Positions 16,810 to 26,979 are shown, counted from the first letter of the stretch. The stretch: DNA of 64,000 nucleotides from SZUA-430 sp040381215 (GCA_040381215.1 JBEIHO010000005.1:1-64000); one strand, 5' to 3'. The notes: generated by a model not told the origin, from the letters alone. Translations and numbers: made by a program.

Positions 16810-18717
16810 GTGGCTCCCAAACCCGAAAGCCCAGTCGAGCCCTTCAAGCAGGCGGTGCGCAACACGCTCCGCGCGATGGGCGGCGAGCCCGAGCTCGAGG
16901 TAACCTACGCCACCGAGGCACCGCAACTCCGTGGTCTGAAGGCGCGCCTGCCGCTGCCGGCCCGCGACCTCTCCAAGTCCGAGATCGCACAGACCCGCGG
17001 CGCCGCCGACGCCTTCGCACTCAGGCTGGCCTTCCACGACGAGGCGATGCACACGCAGTTCGCACCACCAGGATCGACAGCACGCGCGATATTCGAGGCC
17101 GCAGAGCAGGCCCGCGTCGAGGCCATCGGCGCCAATGCGATGAAGGGCGTCGCGAAAAACCTCGATGCCGCCCTCATCCAGCGCCTGAAGCAGAAAGGCT
17201 ATGCCAAGGCGCGCGATCGCAGCGAGGCCCCGCTGGCCGAGGCCGTGGCCCTCATGATGCGCGAGCGCTTGACGGGACGGGCAACGCCCGAGGCCGGCAA
17301 GGCCGTGCTTGAAGCCTGGCGCAGCCATATCGAGGCCAAGGCCGGTAGCGACCTCGAGAAGCTCCACGACGTCATTCGCGACCAGGCTGCCTTCGCCCGC
17401 ATGACCCGCCGCATCCTGACCGACCTCGGCATGGGCGACGAGCTGGGCGAAGACCCGGACGGCGCCGACGAGGACGAGCAGGGCGAACAATCCGAGCAGC
17501 AGGCCGAGGACACCCAGGACCAGGCCGGTGAATCGGCCGAGGCACAAGGAGCCTCAGCCGAAGAAACGGAAATGTCCGAGACCGACGGCGAGGAAGGCGA
17601 CCAGCAGGCGGTCGAAGTCGAGACCGAGGAGCGCGCCGCGCGCTCTGAATCCGACGACATGACCGACGGCAAGCTGCCCTTCCGCCCCGAAGCGCAATCC
17701 GGCAGCCGTACCGAACCCAGCTACAAGGTCTTCTCGACCCAGTTCGACGAGATCATCGCCGCCGAAGACCTTTGCGACACCGAGGAGCTCGGTCGCCTGC
17801 GCGCCTATCTCGACCAGCAACTCCACGCCATGCAGGGCGTCGTGGCAAGGCTTGCCAACCGCCTGCAGCGTCGCTTGATGGCCAAGCAGAACCGCACCTG
17901 GGAATTCGACCTCGAGGAAGGCATACTCGACGCGGCCCGCCTGTCCCGCGTGGTGATAGACCCCATGCACCCCCTATCCTTCAAGATCGAGAAGGACATG
18001 AATTTCAGGGACACGGTGGTGACCCTGCTTCTCGACAATTCCGGCTCGATGCGCGGCCGCCCCATCATGGTGGCGGCCATGTGCGCCGACATCCTCGCCC
18101 GCACGCTCGAGCGCTGCAACGTCAAGGTCGAGATCCTCGGCTTCACGACCAAGGCCTGGAAGGGTGGGCAGTCCCGCGACCGCTGGCTGCAGGAAAACAA
18201 ACCGCCGGCACCGGGCCGCCTGAACGACCTGCGCCACATCATCTACAAATCCGCCGACGCCCCCTGGCGCCGCGCACGGCGCAACCTCGGCCTCATGATG
18301 CGCGAGGGCCTGCTGAAGGAAAACATCGACGGCGAGGCGCTCATGTGGGCGCACAACCGCCTGATCGCCCGCCCCGAGCAGCGCCGCATCCTCATGGTGA
18401 TCTCCGACGGCGCGCCCGTCGACGACAGCACGCTGTCGGTCAACTCGGGCAACTACCTCGAAAAGCACCTGCGCGAGGTGATCGAGACGATCGAGACGCG
18501 CTCGCCCATCGAGGTCATCGCCATCGGCATCGGCCACGACGTCACGCGCTACTACAAGCGCGCCGTGACCATCGTCGACGCCGAGCAGTTGGGCGGGGCC
18601 ATGACAGACAAGCTGGCCGAGCTCTTCGACGAGGACACAAAGGCCACGCCGGAGCGCGGCGCCCAGGGCCGGCCCATCGGTCCGCGCCGCACGCCCGCCC
18701 CGGCCCGGTCACGCTAG
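16810..18717 (+). CDS. cobT: Cobaltochelatase subunit CobT
   Basis: 635 residues from a GTG start. An N-terminal CobT domain is followed by a very acidic Glu/Gln-rich linker (about 215-280). The C-terminal von Willebrand A domain carries a complete DNSGS MIDAS motif near residue 408. CobT forms a two-tiered ring with CobS and drives CobN. Normal family length is about 630. Close spacing to cobS shows a single operon. Confidence 0.96.
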   Translation: MAPKPESPVEPFKQAVRNTLRAMGGEPELEVTYATEAPQLRGLKARLPLPARDLSKSEIAQTRGAADAFALRLAFHDEAMHTQFAPPGSTARAIFEAAEQARVEAIGANAMKGVAKNLDAALIQRLKQKGYAKARDRSEAPLAEAVALMMRERLTGRATPEAGKAVLEAWRSHIEAKAGSDLEKLHDVIRDQAAFARMTRRILTDLGMGDELGEDPDGADEDEQGEQSEQQAEDTQDQAGESAEAQGASAEETEMSETDGEEGDQQAVEVETEERAARSESDDMTDGKLPFRPEAQSGSRTEPSYKVFSTQFDEIIAAEDLCDTEELGRLRAYLDQQLHAMQGVVARLANRLQRRLMAKQNRTWEFDLEEGILDAARLSRVVIDPMHPLSFKIEKDMNFRDTVVTLLLDNSGSMRGRPIMVAAMCADILARTLERCNVKVEILGFTTKAWKGGQSRDRWLQENKPPAPGRLNDLRHIIYKSADAPWRRARRNLGLMMREGLLKENIDGEALMWAHNRLIARPEQRRILMVISDGAPVDDSTLSVNSGNYLEKHLREVIETIETRSPIEVIAIGIGHDVTRYYKRAVTIVDAEQLGGAMTDKLAELFDEDTKATPERGAQGRPIGPRRTPAPARSR

Positions 18718-18720
18718 CCC

Positions 18721-19698
18721 ATGCGCCGCGCCTGGATCCTCGCGCTGTGCCTTGCAAGCGCGACGGCCTGCGCCGAGGAAACAGCGCGCCCCCTCGAGAT
18801 CAACGCCAAGTCCCTCCCGCTCGCCTACGCTGACCGCGACGCAACGACCCTGGGCAAGCTTCGCCATCGCGGGACGCTGAAGCTCACCTCGCCCGACAGC
18901 GAGTTCGGCGGCCTGTCCGGCTTCATCGTTTCAGCCGACGGCACCCGCTTTCTGGCGATCACGGACGCAAGCCACTGGCTGACCGGTGAGCTGAAATACG
19001 CCAATGGACGCCTTGTCGGCATCAGTGGCACGACGATCGCCCCGCTCCGCGACAAGGCTGGCACGCCGCTGTCGGGCAAGGCGGGCGACGCCGAAGGGCT
19101 GACCGGCAGCCTCGACGGCGATGTCTATGTCAGCTTCGAGCGCGACCACCGCATCCTGAAGTACCCGTTCGCCAGCAAGGGCCTCGATGCGCGCCCACAG
19201 CAAGTGAAGACCCCGGCCGACCTTGCAGGCGCGCCGGTAAATGGCGGCCTCGAAGCCCTCGGCGCCCTGAAGGACGGCAACCTGCTGGCACTGACCGAAT
19301 ACATGAAGGATGACGCTGGCAACTTCCGCGGCTGGATCATCGATCCCGGCAAGGGCACCGCACAGCCACTCGCCCTCGCGCCACGAAAGCCCTTCGCGAT
19401 CACGGATGTGCAGCAACTGCCGGGCGGTGATGTCTTGACGCTCGAACGGCGCTTCAGCCGTTCAGGCGGCATCGGCTTTTCCATGCGCCGGATCCCGGCC
19501 AGCGATCTGACGCCGGAGGCGCCGATCAAGGGCACCGTCATCGCCGAAGCCGGGATGGACTACGTCATCGACAACATGGAAGGCTTGTCGGTGCGCAACG
19601 ACCAGAACGGCAAGACCCTCGTCTACATCCTGTCGGACAACAACTTCAGCGGCTTGTTCCAGCAGACCCTGCTGATGATGTTCGAGTTGCAGGACTAA
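18721..19698 (+). CDS. Secreted esterase-like phytase-family protein
   Basis: 325 residues with a signal peptide (about 1-19, ending ACA). The rest is a beta-propeller-like domain of the esterase-like-activity-of-phytase type (PF13449, by pattern: GGLSGF near the start, DAEGL in the middle and DNMEGLS near the end). It starts 3 bases after cobT and is probably in that operon, a common arrangement in this class. It may act on a periplasmic phosphate or ester; the true substrate is not known. Confidence 0.82.
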   Translation: MRRAWILALCLASATACAEETARPLEINAKSLPLAYADRDATTLGKLRHRGTLKLTSPDSEFGGLSGFIVSADGTRFLAITDASHWLTGELKYANGRLVGISGTTIAPLRDKAGTPLSGKAGDAEGLTGSLDGDVYVSFERDHRILKYPFASKGLDARPQQVKTPADLAGAPVNGGLEALGALKDGNLLALTEYMKDDAGNFRGWIIDPGKGTAQPLALAPRKPFAITDVQQLPGGDVLTLERRFSRSGGIGFSMRRIPASDLTPEAPIKGTVIAEAGMDYVIDNMEGLSVRNDQNGKTLVYILSDNNFSGLFQQTLLMMFELQD

Positions 19699-19702
19699 CC
19701 CT

Positions 19703-20341
19703 TCAGTCCCAATCTTTGGGCTGCCGCGCCTTGTTCTCGTCACCAGCCTTGAGCGTCCAGGCCACCGCCCGCTTGAGAACCGCCCCCACCGCATCATCGA
19801 ACGACTGCACGATGTCGGGCACATTCTCGCTGGCAGCGGGCTTGACGGACTCGAAGCTCTGCGAGGCAACGATCATCCCGACGGCCTGCCGGACCAGCTT
19901 GAGGTTGAGGCGCACACGCACCTGGGTGGCACCATCCGCCGTCTTTTCGGCCTGGAACTCGCGCAACTCGATCTTGAGCAGGAAGTCCGAACGCAAGCCG
20001 ATCGACTGCCGCCCCACGGAAACGATCTTCTGGGAATTCTCGAACGACTGGATAAGCAATTGCTGGATCAGGCGCGGTGCCCGGTCGGCCCAGCGCGAGC
20101 CCGCGAGATACTTCACCTCGAGCGGATGTGGCGCAATGGCAATCCGGTCGGTGTCGATCCCCCGCGCCGTGGACGGCTCTTCCACAACCAGCTGCCAGTC
20201 CACCGTTGGCATGTCATCCGGGAAGGTACTCTTGGGCGAGAGCACGTAAAGGTCCGGCGGCGGCCCAGCCCCGATATCCGGAAGGCTGCACGAGGCAAGC
20301 CCCAGTGTCGCGACGACGGCGAAGAGATGGCGCGCGCGCAT
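19703..20341 (-). CDS. ABC-type transport auxiliary lipoprotein (MlaD partner)
   Basis: 212 residues with a lipoprotein signal, lipobox LASC (Cys18). The body matches the ABC-type transport auxiliary lipoprotein family (PqiC/YmbA-like, PF03886): DLYVLSP near the start and a beta-rich domain. It is predicted to sit in the outer membrane leaflet and partner the MCE protein encoded just upstream; they share base 20341. It completes an MlaEFD-type lipid transport operon. Confidence 0.88.
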   Translation of the reverse strand: MRARHLFAVVATLGLASCSLPDIGAGPPPDLYVLSPKSTFPDDMPTVDWQLVVEEPSTARGIDTDRIAIAPHPLEVKYLAGSRWADRAPRLIQQLLIQSFENSQKIVSVGRQSIGLRSDFLLKIELREFQAEKTADGATQVRVRLNLKLVRQAVGMIVASQSFESVKPAASENVPDIVQSFDDAVGAVLKRAVAWTLKAGDENKARQPKDWD

Positions 20342-21207
20342 CAGCGGCTTCCTCCCGACTTGTATTCAACGGCCTTGTCGCCGAACAGGAGCGACGATGG
20401 GCTTGCCTCGAGGCGCTGCGCCGCGCGTTCGACCGAGGCGATCATCTGCCGCGCATCGCTGATGGCCAGCAGCAACTCCGGCAAGCCGCGTCGGGCGAAA
20501 TCCTTGAGCGGCCCTCGCGCATCCGCCATCACCTGCCGCAGCTCGTCGGCAACGCCCCGCACATCGGCCAGCGTGCCCTTCGCGTCACCAGCAATGATCC
20601 GGTCCAGGTTGGTGGCGATGGAATCGAACTTGTCCGACGCGCGCGCCATGTTGCTGGCCAGGCGCTCGACGTGCTCGATCGTTCGCCCGAACTTGTCTTC
20701 GTTGTCGGGACTGAGGAACGTGGCAAGCCTGTCAAGCACGGCGTTGCCACGATTGATCAGCTCGGGCGCCCCGGCAAAGAGCTTCTGGAAGGTCGATTTG
20801 CGCGTCTCGATGAACGGATAGCGCTCTCCCTCGGCCACGGCGATCTTCTCGCCCTTCTGCCCGCCTGCGATCAGGATCGCCGCGACACCCGTCAGGCCCT
20901 GCGTCTCCAGGCTCGCATGCGAGTCAGTCTTGACCGGTGTCGTACGCTCGACCTGAATGGTCACCAGAACATTCGAGGGATCCTTGGGATCGAGATTGAG
21001 TTCGGTAACCTCGCCCACCTTGATGCCGTTGTAGAGAACATCGGCAGCCTTCCCGAGGCCCGACACCGATCCCTCGAAGCGCAGCATGTAGACGTCATAG
21101 TGCCGGTTGAATTCGAACTTGCCGATCCACATGAGGAAAAGCACAGTCATGACCGAGATGCCGATCGCGAAACTGCCGATCATCAGATGGTGCGCACGGG
21201 TTTCCAT
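20341..21207 (-). CDS. MlaD-family MCE lipid-transport protein
   Basis: 288 residues starting METRAHHLMIGSF. The ATG overlaps the stop of the upstream ATPase gene by one base (TGATG); an in-frame extension to 21303 lies inside that gene and is rejected. One N-terminal membrane anchor (about 8-28), an MCE domain (about 38-120; LYNGIKVGEV) and a helical tail follow. MCE rings carry phospholipids across the periplasm. Confidence 0.93.
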   Translation of the reverse strand: METRAHHLMIGSFAIGISVMTVLFLMWIGKFEFNRHYDVYMLRFEGSVSGLGKAADVLYNGIKVGEVTELNLDPKDPSNVLVTIQVERTTPVKTDSHASLETQGLTGVAAILIAGGQKGEKIAVAEGERYPFIETRKSTFQKLFAGAPELINRGNAVLDRLATFLSPDNEDKFGRTIEHVERLASNMARASDKFDSIATNLDRIIAGDAKGTLADVRGVADELRQVMADARGPLKDFARRGLPELLLAISDARQMIASVERAAQRLEASPSSLLFGDKAVEYKSGGSR

Positions 21208-22013
21208 CAGCTCTGCCCCCTCGTCTCTCCGCCGGCCGAATGGCCCTGCCTTGCCGCAACCGCCGCCCGACCCCGCGGCCCATGAAAATAATCCCTGATC
21301 CACGGATGCGCCTGCGACGCCATCTCGTCAATGGTTCCCGTAACCAGGACACGCTTTTCCGCGAGCACCGCAATCCTGTTGCAGATGGCGTAGAGGCTGT
21401 CGAGATCGTGGGTAACCATGAAAACCGTGAGGCCCAGCGTCTCCTGCAGGTTAAGGATCAACGCGTCGAAGGCCGCAGCACCAATGGGATCGAGCCCTGC
21501 CGTCGGCTCATCGAGGAACACGACCTCCGGATCCAGCGCCAGCGCACGTGCGAGGCCCGCCCGCTTGCGCATGCCACCCGACAATTCCGACGGATATTTG
21601 CGGCCGGCCTCGGGCGGCAGGCCCGCGAGCGCAATCTTTACGGCCGCAATCTCGTCCATCAGGTACTGCGGCATGTCGAGGTGCTCGCGCAGGGCGACCT
21701 GGATATTCTGCGCCACCGTCAGCGAAGAAAACAGCGCGCCGTCCTGGAACAGCACGCCCCACCGCCGCTCGACCGCACGCGCCTGCGCCTCGCTCATCTC
21801 GCCGCGCACATGGCCAAACACCTCGATGCGCCCCGCCACGGGCTTGTTGAGGCCAAGGATCGTGCGCAGCAGCACCGACTTGCCAGTCCCCGACCCGCCA
21901 ACGATGCCCAGCACTTCGCCACGCCTGATGTCGAGGTCAAGCCCGTCATGGATGACCTGGCGCCCGAACTGGTTGCGGATCCCGCGGACCGAAATGATCG
22001 CATCGCCTGTCAT
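21207..22013 (-). CDS. Mla-type ABC transporter ATP-binding protein (MlaF-like)
   Basis: 268 residues. Walker A GGSGTGKS, Q-loop LFQDGALFSSLTV, signature LSGGM and Walker B VVFLDEPTAGLDP are all intact, as is the switch His in VTHD. The unusual C-terminal tail is rich in Arg, Gly and Ala. It energises the MlaE-like permease encoded 3 bases upstream. Confidence 0.95.
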   Translation of the reverse strand: MTGDAIISVRGIRNQFGRQVIHDGLDLDIRRGEVLGIVGGSGTGKSVLLRTILGLNKPVAGRIEVFGHVRGEMSEAQARAVERRWGVLFQDGALFSSLTVAQNIQVALREHLDMPQYLMDEIAAVKIALAGLPPEAGRKYPSELSGGMRKRAGLARALALDPEVVFLDEPTAGLDPIGAAAFDALILNLQETLGLTVFMVTHDLDSLYAICNRIAVLAEKRVLVTGTIDEMASQAHPWIRDYFHGPRGRAAVAARQGHSAGGETRGQS

Positions 22014-22016
22014 GGG

Positions 22017-23162
22017 TCAGATCCCGAGCTTCAGGAACAGGATCGAGAAGATCGCATCGACGACGATCACCGTGAAAATGCCCTCGACGACCGAGGCCGT
22101 GGTGCGCTGCCCGACCGACTCCGCACTGCCCGAGACCTTCAACCCCTCGAAGCAGCCGATCAGCGCAATCATGAGCCCGAAGAAGGGCGCTTTCACGAAG
22201 GCAACGGCGCCATCCCAGAACTCGGCAGCCGCATGCAACCGCTCGATATACATTGACGGTGACATGCCCAGCTCCAGCCAGAGCACAAGCCCCCCACCAA
22301 GCAATCCCATCATCGCGGCAACGAACCCGAGGATGGGAACCATCACGATGAGGGCTATGACGCGCGGCAGCACCAGCACCTCGACGGGATCAAGCCCCAT
22401 CGTTCGCATGGCATCCAGCTCCTCGCGCAGCTTCATCGATCCGATCTGCGCCGTGAACGCGCTGCCCGAGCGCCCCGCAACCATGATGGCAGTCAGCAGG
22501 ATGCCGATCTCGCGCAGGAAGCCGGCCGCGACCAGGTTCACCGCAAAGACCTCCGCACCAAAGCGCTTGAGCTGCTCTGCCCCCTGATAAGCCATGACCG
22601 CCCCGATCAGGAAGGTGATCATGCACACGATCGGCACCGCGTTCAGGCCTGCCTGCTCCATGTGATACGCGGTCGACGTGACGCGCAACCGACGAGGATT
22701 GGCCAGGGTGCGCACAAGGGTTTCCAGCACGAGGCCGAGGAACCCGACGATTTCGATGGTCGTCTTGCCCGCCTCGTCGAGGGCGCGCCCCATCCGCACG
22801 ACCAGTTGCACCAGAACGCCGTCAGGCGGGCCCTCCTGCGGCAGCGGACGATCGCCATGGGCAACAGCACCCATCAGCTTCGCATGGACGGGACTGACAC
22901 CATCAACCGTGACCTGTGCGCCTGAGCGCTCGAACGAGCGTTGCGTGCGATGGATCAGCCACGCACCTGCCGTATCGAGGCGCGCGATACCCGACAGGTC
23001 AACCCAAGCCGCATGCCGGCCATACATGTCGATGGCGCGCAACTGCGCCTCGAGGCTTGCCGCGTGGGCAACAGTCCAGTCGCCGCAGGGCCGCAAGCGG
23101 ATCATCGCGGCATCCTCGGACACCTCGAGCCAGGCCCGCGCGGCGTTTTCTTCCTGTGACAT
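22017..23162 (-). CDS. MlaE-type permease with N-terminal STAS domain
   Basis: 381 residues. The first about 120 form a STAS-like domain (WVDLSGIARLDTAGAWLI). The rest is an MlaE permease with about 5 membrane segments and the GSAFTAQIGSMKLREELDAM coupling helix region. In E. coli the STAS protein (MlaB) is separate; here, as in several alphaproteobacteria, it is fused. Its start is divergent from the DUF3754 gene. Confidence 0.93.
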   Translation of the reverse strand: MSQEENAARAWLEVSEDAAMIRLRPCGDWTVAHAASLEAQLRAIDMYGRHAAWVDLSGIARLDTAGAWLIHRTQRSFERSGAQVTVDGVSPVHAKLMGAVAHGDRPLPQEGPPDGVLVQLVVRMGRALDEAGKTTIEIVGFLGLVLETLVRTLANPRRLRVTSTAYHMEQAGLNAVPIVCMITFLIGAVMAYQGAEQLKRFGAEVFAVNLVAAGFLREIGILLTAIMVAGRSGSAFTAQIGSMKLREELDAMRTMGLDPVEVLVLPRVIALIVMVPILGFVAAMMGLLGGGLVLWLELGMSPSMYIERLHAAAEFWDGAVAFVKAPFFGLMIALIGCFEGLKVSGSAESVGQRTTASVVEGIFTVIVVDAIFSILFLKLGI

Positions 23163-23363
23163 GCGTTTATGCTGCCCCCCCGGCAGCCATCCCCGTCGAC
23201 TGAGTCGCGATTTTGCCTCGGCGCGTACCCAACCGACAAGGCGCCTACGGCCTGAAAAGCGTCACATGAAAGGCACGACCAGCGCGACAGTGGCCATCGT
23301 CACACGATCCGTCCTTGTATTGCCGGCCCGACAAACGCCAATTTCCTCGCCGTGACAGGTGTC

Positions 23364-24650
23364 ATGACCATGGCGGACAGTAAACGCGCGGACCAGCATG
23401 CCGGGCCAGGGCTTGAGGCCCCCCGCCGTCGCACGCACGCCATACCCGTGCGTCGGCGAGCCCTGATCGATGCCCTCGCCAGCGAAGCGCACCCCGACCA
23501 CGACGCGCAGGGCTTTCGCACCCTTTGCAATTTCCTCGGCGCCTACTTTCACCACGCCTTCTACGACAGGCTCACAAGGCTCAAGGATCTTCATGCGCGG
23601 CTGTCGCAGGCCGGCGAAGACGAAAACCTGGCCCCTCTGGGCATGGAAATCGAGGCCGGCCTCGTCGACATCCTGTCGCGCGGGAATTTCGAGGAACTCG
23701 ACACGCAAGACCTCGCAAGAAACGCGTCCGCACTCCCGCACCTCGACGTGCAGACACGCACGCCGCACCATCTCTACGAAACCGCGAGGATCTTCCATCG
23801 CGGCCTGCACCAGCAGCAGAGGCAGCAACGCAGGCTCCTCACCCGACGTGAATGGCAGGAGGACGTCTTCGAGGACGTCGTCATCTTCGTTCGCTTCAGG
23901 AAGGCCCCACGAAGGACAACGCATGGCGAATTGCTCGGACACCTCGAGCAAGGCCGCATCCTGATCAAGTCTTTTCGCAACGTGTCACGCCATGAATTGC
24001 CCATGCTGTTGCCCGGCGTCGAGGTCGTGATGAGCCGCAAGGACGCGCTTCTCATTGGCGGCCCGGCACTTCTCGGCGGCATTCCGGTAGCGTTGAACAT
24101 CGTGCCGGCACTGTCGGTCATGCTGGTCTTCGCCGGAGCCTTGCTCGGCATCTCGGGTACAGTTCAGCAGGATACCTTGATGAAGGCGATGGGCGCCCTG
24201 TCGGCACTGGTTGGCGCAGGCGCCTTCATGTTTCGCCAGTATGCCAGCTACAGCTTCCGCAAGCTGCGCTACCAGAAGCGCCTGGCAGACAACGTCTACT
24301 ATCGCAACGTCAACAATGATGCCGGCGTCCTCGACACCCTGATCGGTGCCGCCGAGGACCAGGAAATCAAGGAAGTCATCCTCGCCTATCACGCCATGCT
24401 GGTCCACGGACCGGCGGCGTCGAACGCCGAACTCGACAGGCGCATTGAGGCATGGCTCGAGAAATCCTTCGGCATTTCCGTCGATTTCGAGGTTGATGAC
24501 GCGCTCGACAAGCTTCGGCAACTCGGGTTCCTGTCCGACGCCGGGGGGCGCCTGGCTGTCCCCGGATTGCCGGCCGCCCTGGCAGCCCTCGACACGCTGT
24601 GGGATCGGCTTTACGAATTCGCTGACCGGCCGCTCCCCGTGGCACCCTGA
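23364..24650 (+). CDS. DUF3754 (TMEM143-like) membrane protein
   Basis: 428 residues from the ATG at 23364; a GTG at 23352 and an ATG at 23370 are alternatives. Long soluble N-terminal region; VVIFVRF near 175 and KSFRNVSRHELPMLLPG lead into two or three hydrophobic segments (about 230-295). A YRNVNNDAGVLDTLIGAAEDQEIKE-containing C-terminal domain follows. This order fits DUF3754/TMEM143. Function unknown; the human homologue is mitochondrial. The cyclase gene starts 7 bases after its stop, so they are co-expressed. Confidence 0.82.
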   Translation: MTMADSKRADQHAGPGLEAPRRRTHAIPVRRRALIDALASEAHPDHDAQGFRTLCNFLGAYFHHAFYDRLTRLKDLHARLSQAGEDENLAPLGMEIEAGLVDILSRGNFEELDTQDLARNASALPHLDVQTRTPHHLYETARIFHRGLHQQQRQQRRLLTRREWQEDVFEDVVIFVRFRKAPRRTTHGELLGHLEQGRILIKSFRNVSRHELPMLLPGVEVVMSRKDALLIGGPALLGGIPVALNIVPALSVMLVFAGALLGISGTVQQDTLMKAMGALSALVGAGAFMFRQYASYSFRKLRYQKRLADNVYYRNVNNDAGVLDTLIGAAEDQEIKEVILAYHAMLVHGPAASNAELDRRIEAWLEKSFGISVDFEVDDALDKLRQLGFLSDAGGRLAVPGLPAALAALDTLWDRLYEFADRPLPVAP

Positions 24651-24657
24651 GGCAACC

Positions 24658-26970
24658 ATGTCACAACGCGACGCCACGAACCGCCAGGACGCCCTGCAGA
24701 ATGCAGGATTGGCAGATTTCATGCGCTGGTTGGGACTGGTTCCCTGGGCGGTCCTGCTGCTGGCCCTTTTCATCCAGTGGAATGATTTCGGTCGTGTGCT
24801 CGAGAGCCAGCGCAACAAGGTCTTCGACTTTTACCAGAATGCTGCCCCGCGCCCCTACACCGACACGGCCGTTCGCTTCGTCGATGTCGACGAGGAAAGC
24901 ATCAGGCGCATCGGGCAGTGGCCGTGGCCCCGCACGACCCTCGCCACCCTGACCCGCAATCTTCACAAGGCAGGCGTAGGCGTGATCTCCTGGGACATGG
25001 TCTTTCCGGAGGCAGACCGGACATCACCGCCAGCCATAGCGCGGGCATTGCCGGAAGGCGCAGATTGGGATGCCGCACGCCAGCAACTCGCGACACTGCC
25101 GGACAATGACACCGTCTTCGCGCAGGCCTTGCAGGAAACACCCAGCGTTCTCGGCTTCATCCTCGGCGCTGCCGACACCGGCGAAACGCCCATGCTCAAG
25201 GCGGGACTTGCAAGGATCGGCGACCAGGAAAGCCGCCTCATCGAGGCTGTACAGACCCTGCCAGGCGCGACCGTGCCCCTGAAGCAATTGCAGCAGGCCT
25301 CTCCGGGGACAGGCGCATTCAACACCATCACGGACGATGACGGAATCGTGCGCCGCGTTCCCCTTCTGATGGGCATGGTCAACGACAGGACCGCCGAGGT
25401 CTACCCGGGCCTGGCGCTTGAAACGCTACGCGTGGCGCTCGGACATGCCACCGGCACCTACCCGACCATCCAGGTCAAGATGGCAGGAGGCGGTGGCGAA
25501 CTATCCGTCGGACAGCCCCATCGCATCGTCTCGGTCAAGGTAGGTCCAGTCATCATCCCGTCCACCATCGACGGCCAGATGTGGATCCACTTTACGCAAG
25601 ACCAGCCATCGCGCCGCATACCGGCATGGAAGGTGCTCGAAGATCCCGCCAGCCTACCCGACTTGCAGGGCGCCGCGATCTTCATCGGAACCAGTGCCGC
25701 CGGCCTGCTCGACTTGCGGGCGACACCACGGCGAACCGACACACCAGGTGTTGAACTGCATGTCCAGGCACTCGAGCAGATGCTGCTCGGATACGCCCTC
25801 GGGCGCCCCGACTGGTCCGACGGCGCCGAATTGGGCTTTGCGTTCGTCCTCGGCCTCCTGGTCCTGCTGACGATCAACCGGGTTCCCGTCTTCTGGATCG
25901 CCGGCGTGGCGACCGTAGCCGTCGTTTTCGCGATCAGTGTCTCCTGGTGGGCATTCACCGAGCAGCAATGGTTGCTCGACCCGGTCTCCCCCTCGCTCAA
26001 CATTGCCCTCGTCTTCGCCGCAGCAAGCCTTGTGAAGTTCATGCGCACCGAGGCCGAGCGCCGCACCGTGCGCAGCGCCTTTGCCCAGTACCTGCCGCCC
26101 GACGTCGTCAACGATATCGCGCAGGATCCCTCGCGACTGAAACTGGGTGGAGACACGAGGGAACTCTCGATCATGTTTTGCGATATCCGCGGCTTCACGC
26201 CGATCGCAGAAAGCTTCCGCGCAGACCCGCAGGGCCTGACCCGGCTCATAAACCGCGTTCTATCCCCCTTGTCACGCGACGTCCTGCTGCATCGCGGCAC
26301 GATCGACAAGTATATCGGCGACTGCATCATGGCGTTCTGGAATGCACCGGTAGACGTCGATGACCACCCGACCCACGCCTGCGACTGCGCTCTGGCGATG
26401 CAGGACTCTCTTGCAGCACTCAACCGGGAACTCACCGCCGAGGGCTTCTACCGCGACCATGACGTCAGCCCCATCGCCGTGACGGTCGGCATCAATACCG
26501 GCACATGCGTGGTCGGTAACATGGGCTCGGACCTGAGGTTCGACTACTCGGCGCTCGGCGACGCCGTGAACCTGTCGGCCCGCATACAATCCTTCGCAGG
26601 CAATTACGGCTTCCCGCTGGTCATCGGCGAAGACACCGTGGCACGCATCGCCGACAAGTTCGCCTTCCTGGAACTGGACTTTCTGGCCGTGAAGGGACGT
26701 GCAACCCCAACCTATCTCTACGCCTTGATGGGTCACGCCCATGTGCGCGAGACACAGGCCTTCCAGGCCCTCGAGGCCACCCTGAAGCGCCTCTTCAAGT
26801 CATTCAGGTCGCGCGACTGGACAGCGGCAAGGGCCGCCATTTCCGAGGGGCGATCCTTGCCCGGTGCACCTTGCGAGATCTTCGACACGTACGAAGAGCG
26901 CATCCAGCACTACCTCTTCGAGCCGCCCCCGCCAAATTGGGACGGCTCGTGGTCTGCACGCGAGAAATGA
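24658..26970 (+). CDS. CHASE2-domain class III adenylate/guanylate cyclase
   Basis: 770 residues. One N-terminal membrane segment (about 26-42), an extracytoplasmic CHASE2 sensor (about 50-375; RFVDVDEESIRRIGQWPWPR), three membrane segments (about 380-460) and a class III cyclase domain (about 495-690). Both metal Asp are present (IMFCDIRGF and KYIGDCIMAF), as are the transition-state Asn/Arg (GDAVNLSARI). Lys in DKYIGD and Asp in RFDYSALGD are the adenine-choosing pair, so cAMP is the likely product. The open frame begins upstream at 24346 inside the preceding gene; the ATG at 24658 is the sensible start. Confidence 0.93.
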   Translation: MSQRDATNRQDALQNAGLADFMRWLGLVPWAVLLLALFIQWNDFGRVLESQRNKVFDFYQNAAPRPYTDTAVRFVDVDEESIRRIGQWPWPRTTLATLTRNLHKAGVGVISWDMVFPEADRTSPPAIARALPEGADWDAARQQLATLPDNDTVFAQALQETPSVLGFILGAADTGETPMLKAGLARIGDQESRLIEAVQTLPGATVPLKQLQQASPGTGAFNTITDDDGIVRRVPLLMGMVNDRTAEVYPGLALETLRVALGHATGTYPTIQVKMAGGGGELSVGQPHRIVSVKVGPVIIPSTIDGQMWIHFTQDQPSRRIPAWKVLEDPASLPDLQGAAIFIGTSAAGLLDLRATPRRTDTPGVELHVQALEQMLLGYALGRPDWSDGAELGFAFVLGLLVLLTINRVPVFWIAGVATVAVVFAISVSWWAFTEQQWLLDPVSPSLNIALVFAAASLVKFMRTEAERRTVRSAFAQYLPPDVVNDIAQDPSRLKLGGDTRELSIMFCDIRGFTPIAESFRADPQGLTRLINRVLSPLSRDVLLHRGTIDKYIGDCIMAFWNAPVDVDDHPTHACDCALAMQDSLAALNRELTAEGFYRDHDVSPIAVTVGINTGTCVVGNMGSDLRFDYSALGDAVNLSARIQSFAGNYGFPLVIGEDTVARIADKFAFLELDFLAVKGRATPTYLYALMGHAHVRETQAFQALEATLKRLFKSFRSRDWTAARAAISEGRSLPGAPCEIFDTYEERIQHYLFEPPPPNWDGSWSAREK

Positions 26971-26979
26971 GCACCCCAA

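Noticed and set aside
23353..23364. Palindrome TGACAGGTGTCA at the start of the DUF3754 gene
   Set aside because: Short, and it overlaps candidate start codons. No regulator can be linked to it.
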